Source of the DNA: Bradyrhizobium sp. AS23.2
GTDB lineage: Bacteria > Pseudomonadota > Alphaproteobacteria > Rhizobiales > Xanthobacteraceae
Assembly: GCF_001908185.1 (NCBI RefSeq)
Contig: NZ_LGHM01000047.1
Span: 1-64,000, forward strand
DNA length: 64,000 nt
Reading direction: 5' to 3'
The notes beneath the pieces were generated by a model. That model searched no databases. It saw nothing but the letters and a program-made list of their open reading frames with translations, and was not told where the DNA came from. A program made the position numbers and the translations under genes. This document shows positions 35,219 through 43,398 of the stretch, one piece after another (within the stretch, counting starts at the first letter, position 1; every line of letters begins with the position of its first letter).

Positions 35219-35830
35219 ATGACGGTGATCAATACGGTCGAGGAACTAGAAGCCATCTACGGCGCCACAAGTGATGCCTCGACCGTGAAAGTCGCCGACC
35301 ACGTCACGCCGCTCTACCGCATCTTCATCGAGAAGGCGCCCTTTGCCGCGCTCGCGACCATCGGGCCTGAAGGCATCGACTGCTCGCCGCGCGGCGATCT
35401 CCCCGGCTTCGTTCGCATTCATGACCCGAAGACGTTGATCCTGCCGGATCGCCGCGGCAACAACCGGGTCGATTCCTTGCGCAACATCGTGCGTGATCCG
35501 CGCGTGTCGCTGATGTTCCTGATCCCGGGTTCCGGCAACGCGGTCCGTGCCAACGGCCGCGCTCATCTCTCGATCGATCCGGAGCTGCTGGCGTCCTTCA
35601 AGGTCGACGGCAAGGCGCCGCGCAGCGTCATGGTGATGAATGTCGAGGAAATCTACTTCCAGTGCGCCCGCGCGATCGTCCGCTCCGACCTCTGGAATCC
35701 CGACAAGCGCGTCGATCCCAAGACGCTGCCAACGCCCGGCCAGATCCTCGCCGAGATGAGCCAGAACAAGATCGGCGGCGCGGAATACGATCGCATTTGG
35801 CCCGAACGCGCCGCCGCGACGATGTGGTGA
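35219..35830 (+). CDS. pyridoxamine 5'-phosphate oxidase-like FMN protein
   Basis: 203 residues from ATG 35219 (AGGAGAGAG upstream). Split-barrel flavin-binding fold: FIEKAPFAALATIGPEGIDCSPRGDLPGFVRIHDPKTLILPDRRGNNRVDSLRNIVRDPRVSLMFLIPGSGNAVRANGRAHL, matching the MSMEG-type/DR2398-type PPOX subfamily. These bind FMN or related cofactors; substrates are mostly unknown. It is the last gene of the phn operon, 26 bp after phnN, and is often found in that position in Bradyrhizobium as far as I recall; a role in phosphonate use is not established. Confidence 0.85.
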   Translation: MTVINTVEELEAIYGATSDASTVKVADHVTPLYRIFIEKAPFAALATIGPEGIDCSPRGDLPGFVRIHDPKTLILPDRRGNNRVDSLRNIVRDPRVSLMFLIPGSGNAVRANGRAHLSIDPELLASFKVDGKAPRSVMVMNVEEIYFQCARAIVRSDLWNPDKRVDPKTLPTPGQILAEMSQNKIGGAEYDRIWPERAAATMW

Positions 35831-35854
35831 GCTCTAACCTTCTCCCCGATGCCT

Positions 35855-35995
35855 CTTCTCCCTCTCCCCGTTCTTACGGGGAGAGGGTCGGGGTGAGGGG
35901 CCTCTCTCGACACGGGAGATAGCTGAGGGACCGGTACCCCCTCACCCGGATCGCAAGAGCGATCCGACCTCTCCCCGCAAGCGGGGGCGAGGTAA
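35855..35995. repeat. palindromic intergenic repeat (CTCCCCG type)
   Basis: An 11-bp stem CCCTCTCCCCG / CGGGGAGAGGG (35860-35870, 35877-35887) plus a second hairpin CGGATCGC-AAGA-GCGATCCG (35947-35966) and CCCCGC/GCGGGG. It lies between two convergent genes, and its CTCCCCG/GAGAGG motif recurs near 41.14 kb and 51.12 kb. Confidence 0.8.
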
Positions 35996-36010
35996 AGAGG
36001 CAGCTCGCCT

Positions 36011-36742
36011 CTAATTAAACGCCATCCCGCCGCTCAGCGCGATCGTCTGCCCCGTCATGTAGGCGTTGTCGACCAGCAGCATCACGGCCTTCGCCACCTC
36101 CTCCGCCGTGCCGAAGCGGCCGAGCGGGATGCGGCTGATGAGTTGCGGCTGGCCGCTCATCATGTCGGTCTCGATCAGCGATGGCGCCACCGCATTGACG
36201 GTGATGCCCTCCTTCACGAGACGCGCCGCATAACCTCGCGTGAGGCCCTCGATGCCGGCCTTGGATGCATTGTAGTGCGGGCCGATCGAGCCGGCGCCGC
36301 GTGCTGCGCCCGAGGAGATGTTGACGATGCGGCCCCATTTCCTGGCGCGCATCGAGGGTAGAATGGCCTGCGTGCACAGGAATACGGATTTCAGATTGAC
36401 CAGGATCGTCCGGTCGAAATCGTCCTCAGTGAGATCGTCGACGCCGCGCGTGATGGCGATGCCGGCGTTGTTGACCAGGATGTCGACCGGTCCGAGGCCG
36501 GCCGTGACGCGCTCGACCATGTTGGCCACCGCCTCGCGCTGTGAGACGTCTGCGGCAACGACGATGGCACGGCCGCCTTGCTTGCCGATCTCGCCCGCCA
36601 ATTGCTCGGCCTGCTCGATCCGCTCGCGGCAATTGATCGCTACGGCCGCGCCGGCGTCGGCCAGCAGGCGGCAGACCGCAGCACCAATTCCGCGCGAGCC
36701 GCCGGTGACGAGTGCCGTGCGCCCCTTCAGATCATTCGCCAT
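36011..36742 (-). CDS. SDR-family oxidoreductase (FabG-like)
   Basis: 243 residues from ATG at 36742 with GGAGG 7 bases upstream. Classical short-chain dehydrogenase: cofactor motif TGGSRGIGAAV, NNAG at ~88, catalytic Ser in NISSGAARGAGS, YNASK (Tyr/Lys pair), and VNAVAPSLIETDM. The basic residue after the GxxxGxG region (NCRERIEQ) points to NADP. FabG-type enzymes reduce 3-oxoacyl groups, but this subfamily also includes many alcohol and sugar dehydrogenases. It stands alone, convergent to the phn operon across a repeat. Confidence 0.87.
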   Translation of the reverse strand: MANDLKGRTALVTGGSRGIGAAVCRLLADAGAAVAINCRERIEQAEQLAGEIGKQGGRAIVVAADVSQREAVANMVERVTAGLGPVDILVNNAGIAITRGVDDLTEDDFDRTILVNLKSVFLCTQAILPSMRARKWGRIVNISSGAARGAGSIGPHYNASKAGIEGLTRGYAARLVKEGITVNAVAPSLIETDMMSGQPQLISRIPLGRFGTAEEVAKAVMLLVDNAYMTGQTIALSGGMAFN

Positions 36743-36900
36743 CTCTGGACCTCCCAAATTGTCTGCCTTGTGGTTGCCCCGAGCGTATCATGCGGGTCGC
36801 ACGCCGGTGTTGAACTCATCGCGAGATGAATCAGGCTGTCAGCTGTTGCTGCGGGAGAAGCGCCCCAGCGTGTGGATCGCAAATATGGATAGCCATTTCA

Positions 36901-36929
36901 TTGACCAACTTCGCCATTGGCTCGATATT
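36901..36929 (+). promoter_or_regulatory. candidate sigma70-type promoter of the sulfonate leader
   Basis: TTGACC (36901-36906), a 17-bp spacer and GATATT (36924-36929). Transcription would start near 36936, giving an untranslated stretch of about 65 bases before the Cys-rich leader ORF. No activator site was identified. Confidence 0.45.
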
Positions 36930-37000
36930 CGAGGCGTCGAAACTGCTCCTTGAGCCGAAGCCGCAAGATGAGAACCGATCACCGGCGTAATCCAGGCGAC

Positions 37001-37063
37001 ATGCGCGAATGCATGACGCGGCGCTGTTTCTCGGCGGCAACGGGCGCCTGTTGTTGTTGCTGA
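37001..37063 (+). CDS. cysteine-rich 20-residue leader peptide, putative Cys attenuator
   Basis: ATG 37001 opens a 20-codon ORF (MRECMTRRCFSAATGACCCC) stopping at TGA 37061. AGG lies 5 bases upstream of the start. Six of 20 codons are Cys, and the last four codons before the stop are TGT TGT TGT TGC. Known leader peptides for amino-acid attenuation carry such runs of the regulated amino acid. Ribosome stalling when Cys-tRNA is scarce would alter the mRNA fold downstream. The next genes are a small protein and a sulfonate-type binding protein, i.e. a sulfur-acquisition operon for which cysteine is the logical signal. The coding nature rests on composition, position and start signal; no homology search was possible. 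Confidence 0.6.
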   Translation: MRECMTRRCFSAATGACCCC

Positions 37064-37123
37064 TCGCCTCCTAGCAGCATCTCACACCGCAAATCCCAAG
37101 ACAGGAACGCCGAAATTCCGGCG
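37058..37123 (+). promoter_or_regulatory. alternative hairpins behind the Cys leader
   Basis: The last Cys codon and stop (TGCTG, 37058-37062) can pair with CAGCA at 37075-37079. A second hairpin, CGCCG/CGGCG (37108-37112, 37119-37123), ends just before the start region of the next gene at 37135. There is no U-tract, so any control is more likely on translation than on termination. Confidence 0.4.
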
Positions 37124-37134
37124 AACGAGCAGTC

Positions 37135-37356
37135 ATGTCCCAATCCCAGTCGAACGCCTACATCATCGAGATCCACGACCGCGCCGCCGGCATCATCACA
37201 AGAGATGAGCGCGGCTTCCGTTTCTTCTCCTCCGAGCGCCTGTTCGACAGTCTCGAAGGCCGTCAGTTCCGCTCGGCCCGCGAAGCGGAGCGTGCCGCCC
37301 GCGCCGTGTTCTCCGAGCGGAGCCGGCGCGCGATTTCCTCACTCCTCACCAACTGA
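37135..37356 (+). CDS. small conserved-looking protein before the sulfonate binding protein
   Basis: 73 residues from ATG 37135. The sequence (SNAYIIEIHDRAAGIITRDERGFRFFSSERLFDSLEGRQFRSAREAERAARAVFSE in pieces) has no signal peptide or membrane segment, and is rich in Arg, Glu and Ala. It reads like a small soluble alpha/beta domain with a helical C-terminus. I do not recognise a named family. It lies between the Cys-rich leader and the binding-protein gene, 22 bp before the latter, so it is probably cotranscribed and linked to sulfur supply. Its ribosome site is weak (ACGAG), which would suit control by the upstream hairpin. Confidence 0.65.
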   Translation: MSQSQSNAYIIEIHDRAAGIITRDERGFRFFSSERLFDSLEGRQFRSAREAERAARAVFSERSRRAISSLLTN

Positions 37357-37378
37357 ACCGGACTCGAAGGATCGCAAC

Positions 37379-38332
37379 ATGATTGTACGACGACATCTTC
37401 TGACCGCAGCGCTGCTGCTCGCGACCGCCGTCGCCGCACCCGTGCATGCCGAGGAAAAACCGGCGGAAATCCGCATCGGGACCCAGAAGGGCGGCTTCTT
37501 CCCGGCCGTGCGCCAACGTCAAACGCTCGAAAATGCTTTCAGGCCGCTCGGCATCGAGATCAAGTGGATCGACTTCCAGTTCGGACCGCCGTTGCTGGAG
37601 GCTATCAATGTCGGCAGTGTCGATTTCGGCTTCGTCGGGGATACACCGCCGATCTTCGCGCAGGCTGGCGGCGCAAAGATCCGTTACGTCGCGGCCGTGA
37701 AGTCCGAGGGCGACAATCAGGCGATCATCGTGCCGAAGGACTCGCCCATCAAGACGCTGGCCGACCTCAAGGGCAAGCGCGTCGCCTTCGGCAAGGGATC
37801 GAGCGCGCACAATCTCCTGGTCGCCGCGCTCGAGAAGGCCGGGCTCTCGTGGTCCGACATCGCGCCGGCGCCGCTCGCGCCGGCCGATGCGACCGCGGCC
37901 TTCGTCAAGGGTTCGGTCGACGCCTGGTCGATCTGGGATCCGTATCTGGCGCTCGCCGAGTTGAAGGAGAGTGCCCGCGTTCTTGTCTTCGACAAGGACG
38001 TCCACAAGCCGAATGCCTACTATATCGCCAACACCGACTTCGTGGAGAAGTATCCGGCGCTGGTCGCGAAACTCAACACGACCTCCGCCTCCGAAGGCGT
38101 GTGGGCGGAGTCGCATCACGAGGACGTAGCCAAGGCGCAGGCCGAGGCGACCGGCGTGGATATTCAGGCCGTCCGCCGCTTCGTCAACCGCTCCACCTAT
38201 AGCGTGGTGCCGCTCGACGCGGAGGTGGTCAAGCGTCAGCAGGCCGTTGCCGACCGCTTTGCCAGGCTCGGCCTGATCCCGAAGCCGGTCAACGTCTCCG
38301 ACATCGTCTGGAAGTGGACGCCTGGCTCCTGA
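37379..38332 (+). CDS. aliphatic sulfonate/nitrate-type ABC substrate-binding protein
   Basis: 317 residues from ATG 37379. A Sec signal peptide (LLTAALLLATAVAAPVHA) is followed by the SsuA/TauA-type fold: IRIGTQKGGFFPAVRQRQTLENAFRPLGIEIKWIDFQFGPPLLEAINVGSVDFGFVGDTPPIFAQAG, GKRVAFGKGSSAHNLLVAALEKAGL, and KGSVDAWSIWDPYLALAE. Such proteins bind alkanesulfonates or taurine in the periplasm as sulfur sources. No permease, ATPase or monooxygenase gene follows in this window, so it is an orphan binding protein that must work with a transporter encoded elsewhere. The Cys-rich leader upstream supports a sulfur role. Confidence 0.85.
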   Translation: MIVRRHLLTAALLLATAVAAPVHAEEKPAEIRIGTQKGGFFPAVRQRQTLENAFRPLGIEIKWIDFQFGPPLLEAINVGSVDFGFVGDTPPIFAQAGGAKIRYVAAVKSEGDNQAIIVPKDSPIKTLADLKGKRVAFGKGSSAHNLLVAALEKAGLSWSDIAPAPLAPADATAAFVKGSVDAWSIWDPYLALAELKESARVLVFDKDVHKPNAYYIANTDFVEKYPALVAKLNTTSASEGVWAESHHEDVAKAQAEATGVDIQAVRRFVNRSTYSVVPLDAEVVKRQQAVADRFARLGLIPKPVNVSDIVWKWTPGS

Positions 38333-38346
38333 GCCCGCGGCCTCGA

Positions 38347-38850
38347 TCAACTGCGGCGGCGCGCCCTGGTGCGTGCCGCCTTCTTTGCGGCGGCGGCGCG
38401 GACCTTGGCGCCTTTGGTATGGCTTGCCTTGCGCGCGGCGGCAGAACGCGACGCGGCGCTTCGTTGGCTCGCGGCGCGCTTGCCCTGCTTCGACAACGCG
38501 CTTCGCGATGCAGTCGAGCGCGGCTCCTTCTTCAGGACGCCTTCGACCGCGCGCGATACGCGGGGCCGGCGCTTCGGGGTGCGTTTGCCTTGGCCGACCT
38601 CATAGGCATATTTGGCGCTGCGGCGCGTCGACTTCTTGGTGCGCCCTTTGCGCGGTGGCGGCAGTTCGACGCCGGCGCGGCGCGCCTCGGAAAGGCCGAT
38701 GGCAATCGCCTGGCGCGTCGAGCGCGCGCCATGCTTGCCCTTTCGGATCTTGTCGATCTCGTCCTTGACGAATTCGCCGGCCTGCGTGCTTGCCGATTTG
38801 CCCGCACGCTTGTCTTGCCTGGCTTTGCGGATGACTTCCTTTCTTGGCAT
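38347..38850 (-). CDS. DUF6496-type basic protein with histone H1-like tail
   Basis: 167 residues, extremely basic. The N-terminal half contains KHGARSTRQAIAIGLSEARRAGVELPPP, a motif I associate with DUF6496 proteins. The C-terminal half is a low-complexity Lys/Arg/Ala/Ser tail (KASHTKGAKVRAAAAKKAARTRARRRS), like eukaryotic histone H1 and bacterial H1-like proteins. DNA or RNA binding and chromosome compaction are likely, but no specific function is known. Convergent with the binding-protein gene (14 bp apart) and monocistronic. Confidence 0.75.
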   Translation of the reverse strand: MPRKEVIRKARQDKRAGKSASTQAGEFVKDEIDKIRKGKHGARSTRQAIAIGLSEARRAGVELPPPRKGRTKKSTRRSAKYAYEVGQGKRTPKRRPRVSRAVEGVLKKEPRSTASRSALSKQGKRAASQRSAASRSAAARKASHTKGAKVRAAAAKKAARTRARRRS

Positions 38851-38918
38851 GGTCGGGTTCCCCTCTGAGAATCGCAGGGATGTCCGACCGCAACGCGCAA
38901 CGCGGAAGATTGATCCTA

Positions 38919-39701
38919 TCAGCCCCTCAATGCCGCGAGCAGTTCATCCGGCCGCTCGGCCATGATCATGTGGCCGGCGCCCGGCACCACGACGGTCTTC
39001 GCGTGCGGGATCGCGGCCGCGAGCGCCTTGCCCGCCTTCGCCGGCGTCATCATGTCCCGCTCGCCGAGGATGAGGGTGGCAGGCACTTTCACGCTCGCGG
39101 CAGCGGTCAGCGCATTTGCATAGGAGTTGCAGGCGGACAAATCCCTGAACAACACACCCGGCTCGCAAGCTTGAAGCACCGCCTGCGCGCCGCCATGCAT
39201 CCACAGGCCCGGCGCGAGGCTGCCGCCGAGTTCGGCCCTGAAGCCGAGTCCCCAGATCGAGACCATGTCGAGGGCGTCCTGCTCGTTGGCTTCGGCTGCC
39301 TTTAGCAGATCCGGACCGACAGTCATGGTCGCGGCGGTGCCGATCAGGCTCAGCGCAGAGACCTTGTCGGGATGCCGTGCCGCCGTCTCCAGCGAGATCA
39401 GCGATCCCATGGAATGGCCGATCAGATGCGCCTTCGCGCTGCCAGCCGCATCGAGCAGCGCTGCCGTCCAGTCGGCCATTTCCGCAATGCTCGACAGCGA
39501 AGGCCCGGCCGAACGGCCATGACCGGGCAGGTCGGGTGCGAGCACGGCAAAGCCGTGATGGGCGAACCAGCGCGTATGCAGCGCCCAGGTCGAGTGGTCG
39601 AAGCCGGCGCCGTGGATGAAGACGACTGCGGGCAGGGACTTGTCGAATTCGCGGCCGCCGGTTGCGACAAACACCTCGGCGCCGTTGATGGAAAGCTTCA
39701 T
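38919..39701 (-). CDS. alpha/beta hydrolase
   Basis: 260 residues from ATG at 39701. Alpha/beta-hydrolase fold: VVFIHGAGFDHSTW (oxyanion loop), DLPGHGRSAGP, nucleophile elbow IGHSMGSLIS, LILGERDMMTPAKAG (acid), and GAGHMIMAERPDELL (catalytic His). The substrate is unknown; the pattern fits small carboxylesterases and lactone or meta-cleavage hydrolases. It starts 4 bp after the stop of the metY-type gene, so the two are one transcript, perhaps linking it to thioester or homoserine ester handling (inference). Confidence 0.87.
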   Translation of the reverse strand: MKLSINGAEVFVATGGREFDKSLPAVVFIHGAGFDHSTWALHTRWFAHHGFAVLAPDLPGHGRSAGPSLSSIAEMADWTAALLDAAGSAKAHLIGHSMGSLISLETAARHPDKVSALSLIGTAATMTVGPDLLKAAEANEQDALDMVSIWGLGFRAELGGSLAPGLWMHGGAQAVLQACEPGVLFRDLSACNSYANALTAAASVKVPATLILGERDMMTPAKAGKALAAAIPHAKTVVVPGAGHMIMAERPDELLAALRG

Positions 39702-39705
39702 GGCT

Positions 39706-41001
39706 TCAGACCTTCTGCGAGAGGCGCAGCGCTTGGGAGAGATCGTCGATGATGTCGGACGCCGTCTCGATGCCGACCGAGAGCCGCACCAGCTCCTCGC
39801 CGACACCGGCGGCCTTGAGTTGCTCGGCATCCATCTGCTGATGCGTGGTCGAGGCGGGGTGGATCACCAGCGTCTTGGCGTCGCCGACATTGGCGAGATG
39901 GCTGATCATGCGCAGCGATTCGATGAACTTGCGTCCCGCGGGCCGGCCGCCCTTGATGCCGAAGGAGACGATCGAGCCGGCGCCGCGTGGCAGGAGCTGT
40001 TTGGCGAGCTGATAGTCAGGGTGGTTTTCCAGCGAGGGATGCAGCACCCAGTCGACGGCCTTGTTGGACTTCAGCGCTTCCAGCACCAGGTGCGTATTCT
40101 GCATGTGGCGGTCCATCCGCACGCCGAGCGTCTCCACGCCCTGCAGGAGCTGGAACGCGTTGGTCGGCGACAGGCAGGCGCCGAAATCGCGCAGGCCCTC
40201 GGTGCGTGCACGCATGATGAAGGCGGCAGTGCCGAACTGTTCGTCGAAGACGATGCCGTGATAGCCGCCATAGGGCTCGGTCAGCACGCCGAATTTGCCG
40301 GAGCCGCGCCAGTCGAACCGGCCGCCGTCGACGATGGCGCCGCCGATGGCGATGCCGTGGCCGCCGATCCATTTCGTCGCCGAATGCATGACGATGTCGG
40401 CGCCAAGCTCGATCGGCCGGCTGAGATAGGGCGTGGCAAAGGTGTTGTCGATCAGCAGCGGGATCTTTGCATCATGCGCCATGGAGGCGACCTTCGGAAT
40501 GTCCAGCACCTCCAGCCCGGGATTGCCGATGGTCTCGCCGATCACCAGCCGTGTGTTCGGCCTGATCGCCGCGCGCAACGCATCGTGATCGCGCGGCTTC
40601 ACGAACGTCGTGGTGATGCCGAAGCGCGGCAGCGTGTGCGCCAAGAGGTTGATGGTGCCGCCATAGAGCGAGCTCGATGCAACGATATGATCGCCGGCAT
40701 TGAGCAGCGTTGCGATGGCGAGATGCATCGCGGCCATGCCGCTGGCGGTACAGATCGCACCGACGCCGCCTTCCAGCGCCGCGAGCCGTTCTTCGAGGAC
40801 GCCGGTGGTGGGGTTGGAGATGCGCGTGTAGATGTGGCCGGCGCGCTCGAGATTGAACAGCGCGGCCGCGTGGTCGGAATCCTGGAACACGTAAGACGTG
40901 GTCTGGTAGATCGGCACCGCGCGGGCCCCGGTCGCGGGATCCGGATGCTGGCCCGCGTGCAGGCTCAGGGTCTCGAAGGCGGGCGGCTTGGGCGCGGGCA
41001 T
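39706..41001 (-). CDS. metY: O-acetylhomoserine sulfhydrylase (MetY type)
   Basis: 431 residues. Cys/Met-metabolism PLP enzyme: SLHAGQHPDPATGARAVPIYQTTSYVF, YTRISNPTTGVLEERLAALEGG, SSSLYGGTINLLAHTLPRFGI, LLIDNTFATPYLSRPIELGADIVMHSATKWIGGHG (PLP lysine in SATKW). The length and the SLYGGT pattern point to the O-acetylhomoserine sulfhydrylase group (about 430 residues) rather than cystathionine gamma-synthase (about 380). It makes homocysteine from O-acetylhomoserine and sulfide. First gene of a two-gene operon with the hydrolase. No SAM riboswitch was recognised in its 5' region. Confidence 0.9.
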   Translation of the reverse strand: MPAPKPPAFETLSLHAGQHPDPATGARAVPIYQTTSYVFQDSDHAAALFNLERAGHIYTRISNPTTGVLEERLAALEGGVGAICTASGMAAMHLAIATLLNAGDHIVASSSLYGGTINLLAHTLPRFGITTTFVKPRDHDALRAAIRPNTRLVIGETIGNPGLEVLDIPKVASMAHDAKIPLLIDNTFATPYLSRPIELGADIVMHSATKWIGGHGIAIGGAIVDGGRFDWRGSGKFGVLTEPYGGYHGIVFDEQFGTAAFIMRARTEGLRDFGACLSPTNAFQLLQGVETLGVRMDRHMQNTHLVLEALKSNKAVDWVLHPSLENHPDYQLAKQLLPRGAGSIVSFGIKGGRPAGRKFIESLRMISHLANVGDAKTLVIHPASTTHQQMDAEQLKAAGVGEELVRLSVGIETASDIIDDLSQALRLSQKV

Positions 41002-41135
41002 GCGTGGCCTCGTTGGTCGGTCGGCGGAGGCCGCCCTTGTGCCACAAAAACGCGGGGCGCGTCAGCCCATTGACAGCGTCGTATGACGGCCCGCAGCGCT
41101 AGCGGGTGACGCTGTTGCCGCCGCGGCGGTGTGCT

Positions 41136-41345
41136 CCCTCGCCCCGCTCGCGGGGAGAGGGTTGGGTAAGGGGGCTCTCCTCGGGGTCGGTGAGAGTTGG
41201 ACTCCGGCGTCATTGCGAGTCAACGGGTCCGCGCGAAGCGCGGCCCGATGACAGGCTCCGCGAAGCAATCCAGAATCTTTCCGCGGTGGGATGCTGGATT
41301 GCTTCGCTGCGTTCGCAAAGACGAGCGTGGTCGAGAGTCTTCCCA
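41136..41345. repeat. two palindromic intergenic repeats in a 530-bp gap
   Basis: The gap 41002-41533 has no gene. It holds a CCCTC-GCCCCGC/GCGGGG-GAGGG hairpin (41136-41161), then a second repeat from about 41207. The second has CGTCATTGCGAG, CGCGAAGCGCG and two facing copies of a CGAAGCAATCCAG motif (GCGAAGCAATCCAGA near 41261; its complement CTGGATTGCTTCGC near 41294). The last 190 bases before the chemoreceptor gene show nothing else I can name. Confidence 0.75.
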
Positions 41346-41533
41346 GCATCGTAGTGTAACCGGTCGCCTCGTGCGGCTCGCGTTAATCCTTCGGTAAGAC
41401 CGGAGACGCTGCACGGCAATTTCGTGGCGTAACTGAGTTCTTAACGAATTGCCTTTAATTTGCGCATTCCCACCTCGTGATGGCCTGCGCACTGATCTTC
41501 GCGTGCGGAGTCCAGCAACACCGAAGAGGCAGA

Positions 41534-43243
41534 ATGCCCGCTCTCAAGAACCTGTTTTCCCTTCGCTCGATCGGCGCCAAGCTCGCGCTCATGACCATGG
41601 TCGGCGCGATCTGCATGGCGCTGGTCGCCTCGACCGTTCTGTGGATCGCCCGGGGCCAACTCGTCACCGAGCGCGTCGAGAAGGCGCACGCCGTGGTGGA
41701 CGTGGTCTGGAACCTCGCCGACGGCTATTACAAGGCCTACAAGGCGGGCCAGATGACCGAGGAGGAAGCCAAGAAGCGCTTCATCGAGGCCAACGATAAA
41801 ATCTGGTACGAGGACCATACAAACTACGTCTATATCTATGACTACGAGACCGGGCTTTGCGTCTCCAATCCCGGCTTCCCGAATTTCGTCGGCAAGGACA
41901 TGCGGCCCAACAAGGACGCTGAGGGCAAGCCTTTCGCTTTGACGCTGATGGACATCGCGAAGAAGGGCCACGGCACGCTGCGCTATTCCTTCCGCCGCAC
42001 CAGCAACGATCCCACGGCGTTCGACAAGGTCTCCTTCACCCGCGGCTTCGCGCCGTGGAACATGATGATCGCATCCGCCGAATACATGTGGGAGGTCGAC
42101 AACTCATTCTGGTCGATGGCCCAGACCGCCTCGATGGTTATCGCCGTCCTGATGCTGATCTCGATCGCGATCGCCTGGGCCGTCGGCCGCAGCGTGGTGA
42201 AGCCGCTGGCGGGGCTGAAGGAGCGCATGGCCTCGCTGAGCGCGGGCCAGCTCGATGCGCCGGTGGCTTATGCCGATCGCCGCGACGAAATCGGCGAGAT
42301 GGCGCGCACCGTCGAGGTATTCCGCGACGCCATGATCGAAACCAACCGGCTGCGCGAGGAGCAGGCGATCACCGAGCAGCGCCAGGTCGAGGCCCGCAAG
42401 GTCGACATGAGCCGGCTTGCGGATCAATTCGAACGCGAAGTCGGCGAGATCATCGAGCTCGTCTCGGTTGCCGCCGGCCAGCTCGAGACGTCGTCGACGA
42501 CGTTGTCGAAGACCGCCGACACCGTCGCGCAGGTCTCGGGCCGTGCGTCCACGGCTTCGGGCGAGGCGTCCGCGAACGTTCATTCCGTCGCGGCGGCGAG
42601 CGAAGAGCTTGCCTCCTCCATCGGCGAGATCAGCCGTCAGGTCGAGACCTCGGCGCGGATCGCCGGCGAAGCCGTCAGCCAGGCGCAGAAGACCGATACG
42701 CGGATCAGCGAGCTGTCGCAGGCCGCGAGCCGGATCGGCGACGTCGTCGATCTGATCCAGACCATCGCCGGCCAGACCAATCTCCTGGCGCTGAACGCAA
42801 CCATCGAGGCTGCGCGCGCCGGCGATGCCGGCCGTGGCTTCGCCGTGGTGGCGTCCGAGGTGAAGACGCTTGCCGAGCAAACCGCGAAGGCGACCGACGA
42901 GATCAGCCAGCAGATCTCCGACATCCAGTCGGCGACGCGGGATTCGGTCGCGGCGATCAAGGAGATCGGCGCGACGATCGGGCGGATCTCGGAAATCTCG
43001 GCTGCGATCTCGGCCTCGGTCGAGCAGCAGGGCTCCGCCACGCAGGAGATCTCCCGCAACGTGCAACGTGCGGCGTCGGGCACCTCGCAGGTCGAGACCA
43101 GCATCGCCGACGTCCAGCGCGGTGCGTCGGAAGCCGGGAGCGCCTCCGCCCAGGTGCAGTCGGCCGCGCAATCGCTCGCCAATGAGAGCTCGCGCCTCAA
43201 GCGTGGCGTCGCCGGCTTCATGAGCTCGATCAGGGCGGCGTAA
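41534..43243 (+). CDS. methyl-accepting chemotaxis protein with Cache domain
   Basis: 569 residues from ATG 41534. TM1 at ~15-36 ([22 protein letters not shown]). The periplasmic domain is a single Cache type 2 ([61 protein letters not shown], then [26 protein letters not shown]). TM2 lies near 195-215 ([20 protein letters not shown]), followed by HAMP and the signalling hairpin with [48 protein letters not shown]. sCache_2 receptors usually bind small organic acids. Solitary gene; the protein ends FMSSIRAA without a CheR tether. Confidence 0.93.
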   Translation: MPALKNLFSLRSIGAKLALMTMVGAICMALVASTVLWIARGQLVTERVEKAHAVVDVVWNLADGYYKAYKAGQMTEEEAKKRFIEANDKIWYEDHTNYVYIYDYETGLCVSNPGFPNFVGKDMRPNKDAEGKPFALTLMDIAKKGHGTLRYSFRRTSNDPTAFDKVSFTRGFAPWNMMIASAEYMWEVDNSFWSMAQTASMVIAVLMLISIAIAWAVGRSVVKPLAGLKERMASLSAGQLDAPVAYADRRDEIGEMARTVEVFRDAMIETNRLREEQAITEQRQVEARKVDMSRLADQFEREVGEIIELVSVAAGQLETSSTTLSKTADTVAQVSGRASTASGEASANVHSVAAASEELASSIGEISRQVETSARIAGEAVSQAQKTDTRISELSQAASRIGDVVDLIQTIAGQTNLLALNATIEAARAGDAGRGFAVVASEVKTLAEQTAKATDEISQQISDIQSATRDSVAAIKEIGATIGRISEISAAISASVEQQGSATQEISRNVQRAASGTSQVETSIADVQRGASEAGSASAQVQSAAQSLANESSRLKRGVAGFMSSIRAA

Positions 43244-43261
43244 GCGGCTTTCCGTTGCGGC

Positions 43262-43378
43262 CATCCTTCGAGACGCCCGCTATGCGGGCTCCTCAGGATG
43301 AGGTCTCGTGTTGCGGCAAAGCCTTAAACCCTCATGGTGAGGAGCCCGCCGAAGGCGGGCGTCTCGAACCATGAAGGC
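43262..43378. repeat. palindromic intergenic repeat (GAGACGCCCGC type)
   Basis: TTCGAGACGCCCGC (43268-43281) faces its complement GCGGGCGTCTCGAA (43355-43368), with CTCAGGATGAGG and CCTCATGGTGAGGAG elements between. The same motifs (CTCATCCTGAGGAG, CGTCTCGAA) recur at 48897-49010, so these are one family. Confidence 0.8.
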
Positions 43379-43398
43379 CGAGCGCTCAATCCCGGCGA

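Noticed and set aside
35855..35995. Candidate CRISPR-like repeats at 35.9 kb
   Set aside because: The units are hairpins of differing sequence without regular spacing or spacers; they are intergenic palindromes. No CRISPR array is present in the window.
36831..37040. A 69-codon minus-strand ORF upstream of the sulfonate genes
   Set aside because: It is antisense to the proposed promoter and leader, has no ribosome site or motif, and ends in low-complexity sequence.
41002..41100. A possible SAM riboswitch ahead of the metY-type gene
   Set aside because: I looked for SAM-II-like pseudoknot elements because they often precede met genes in alphaproteobacteria, but could not recognise the conserved core.
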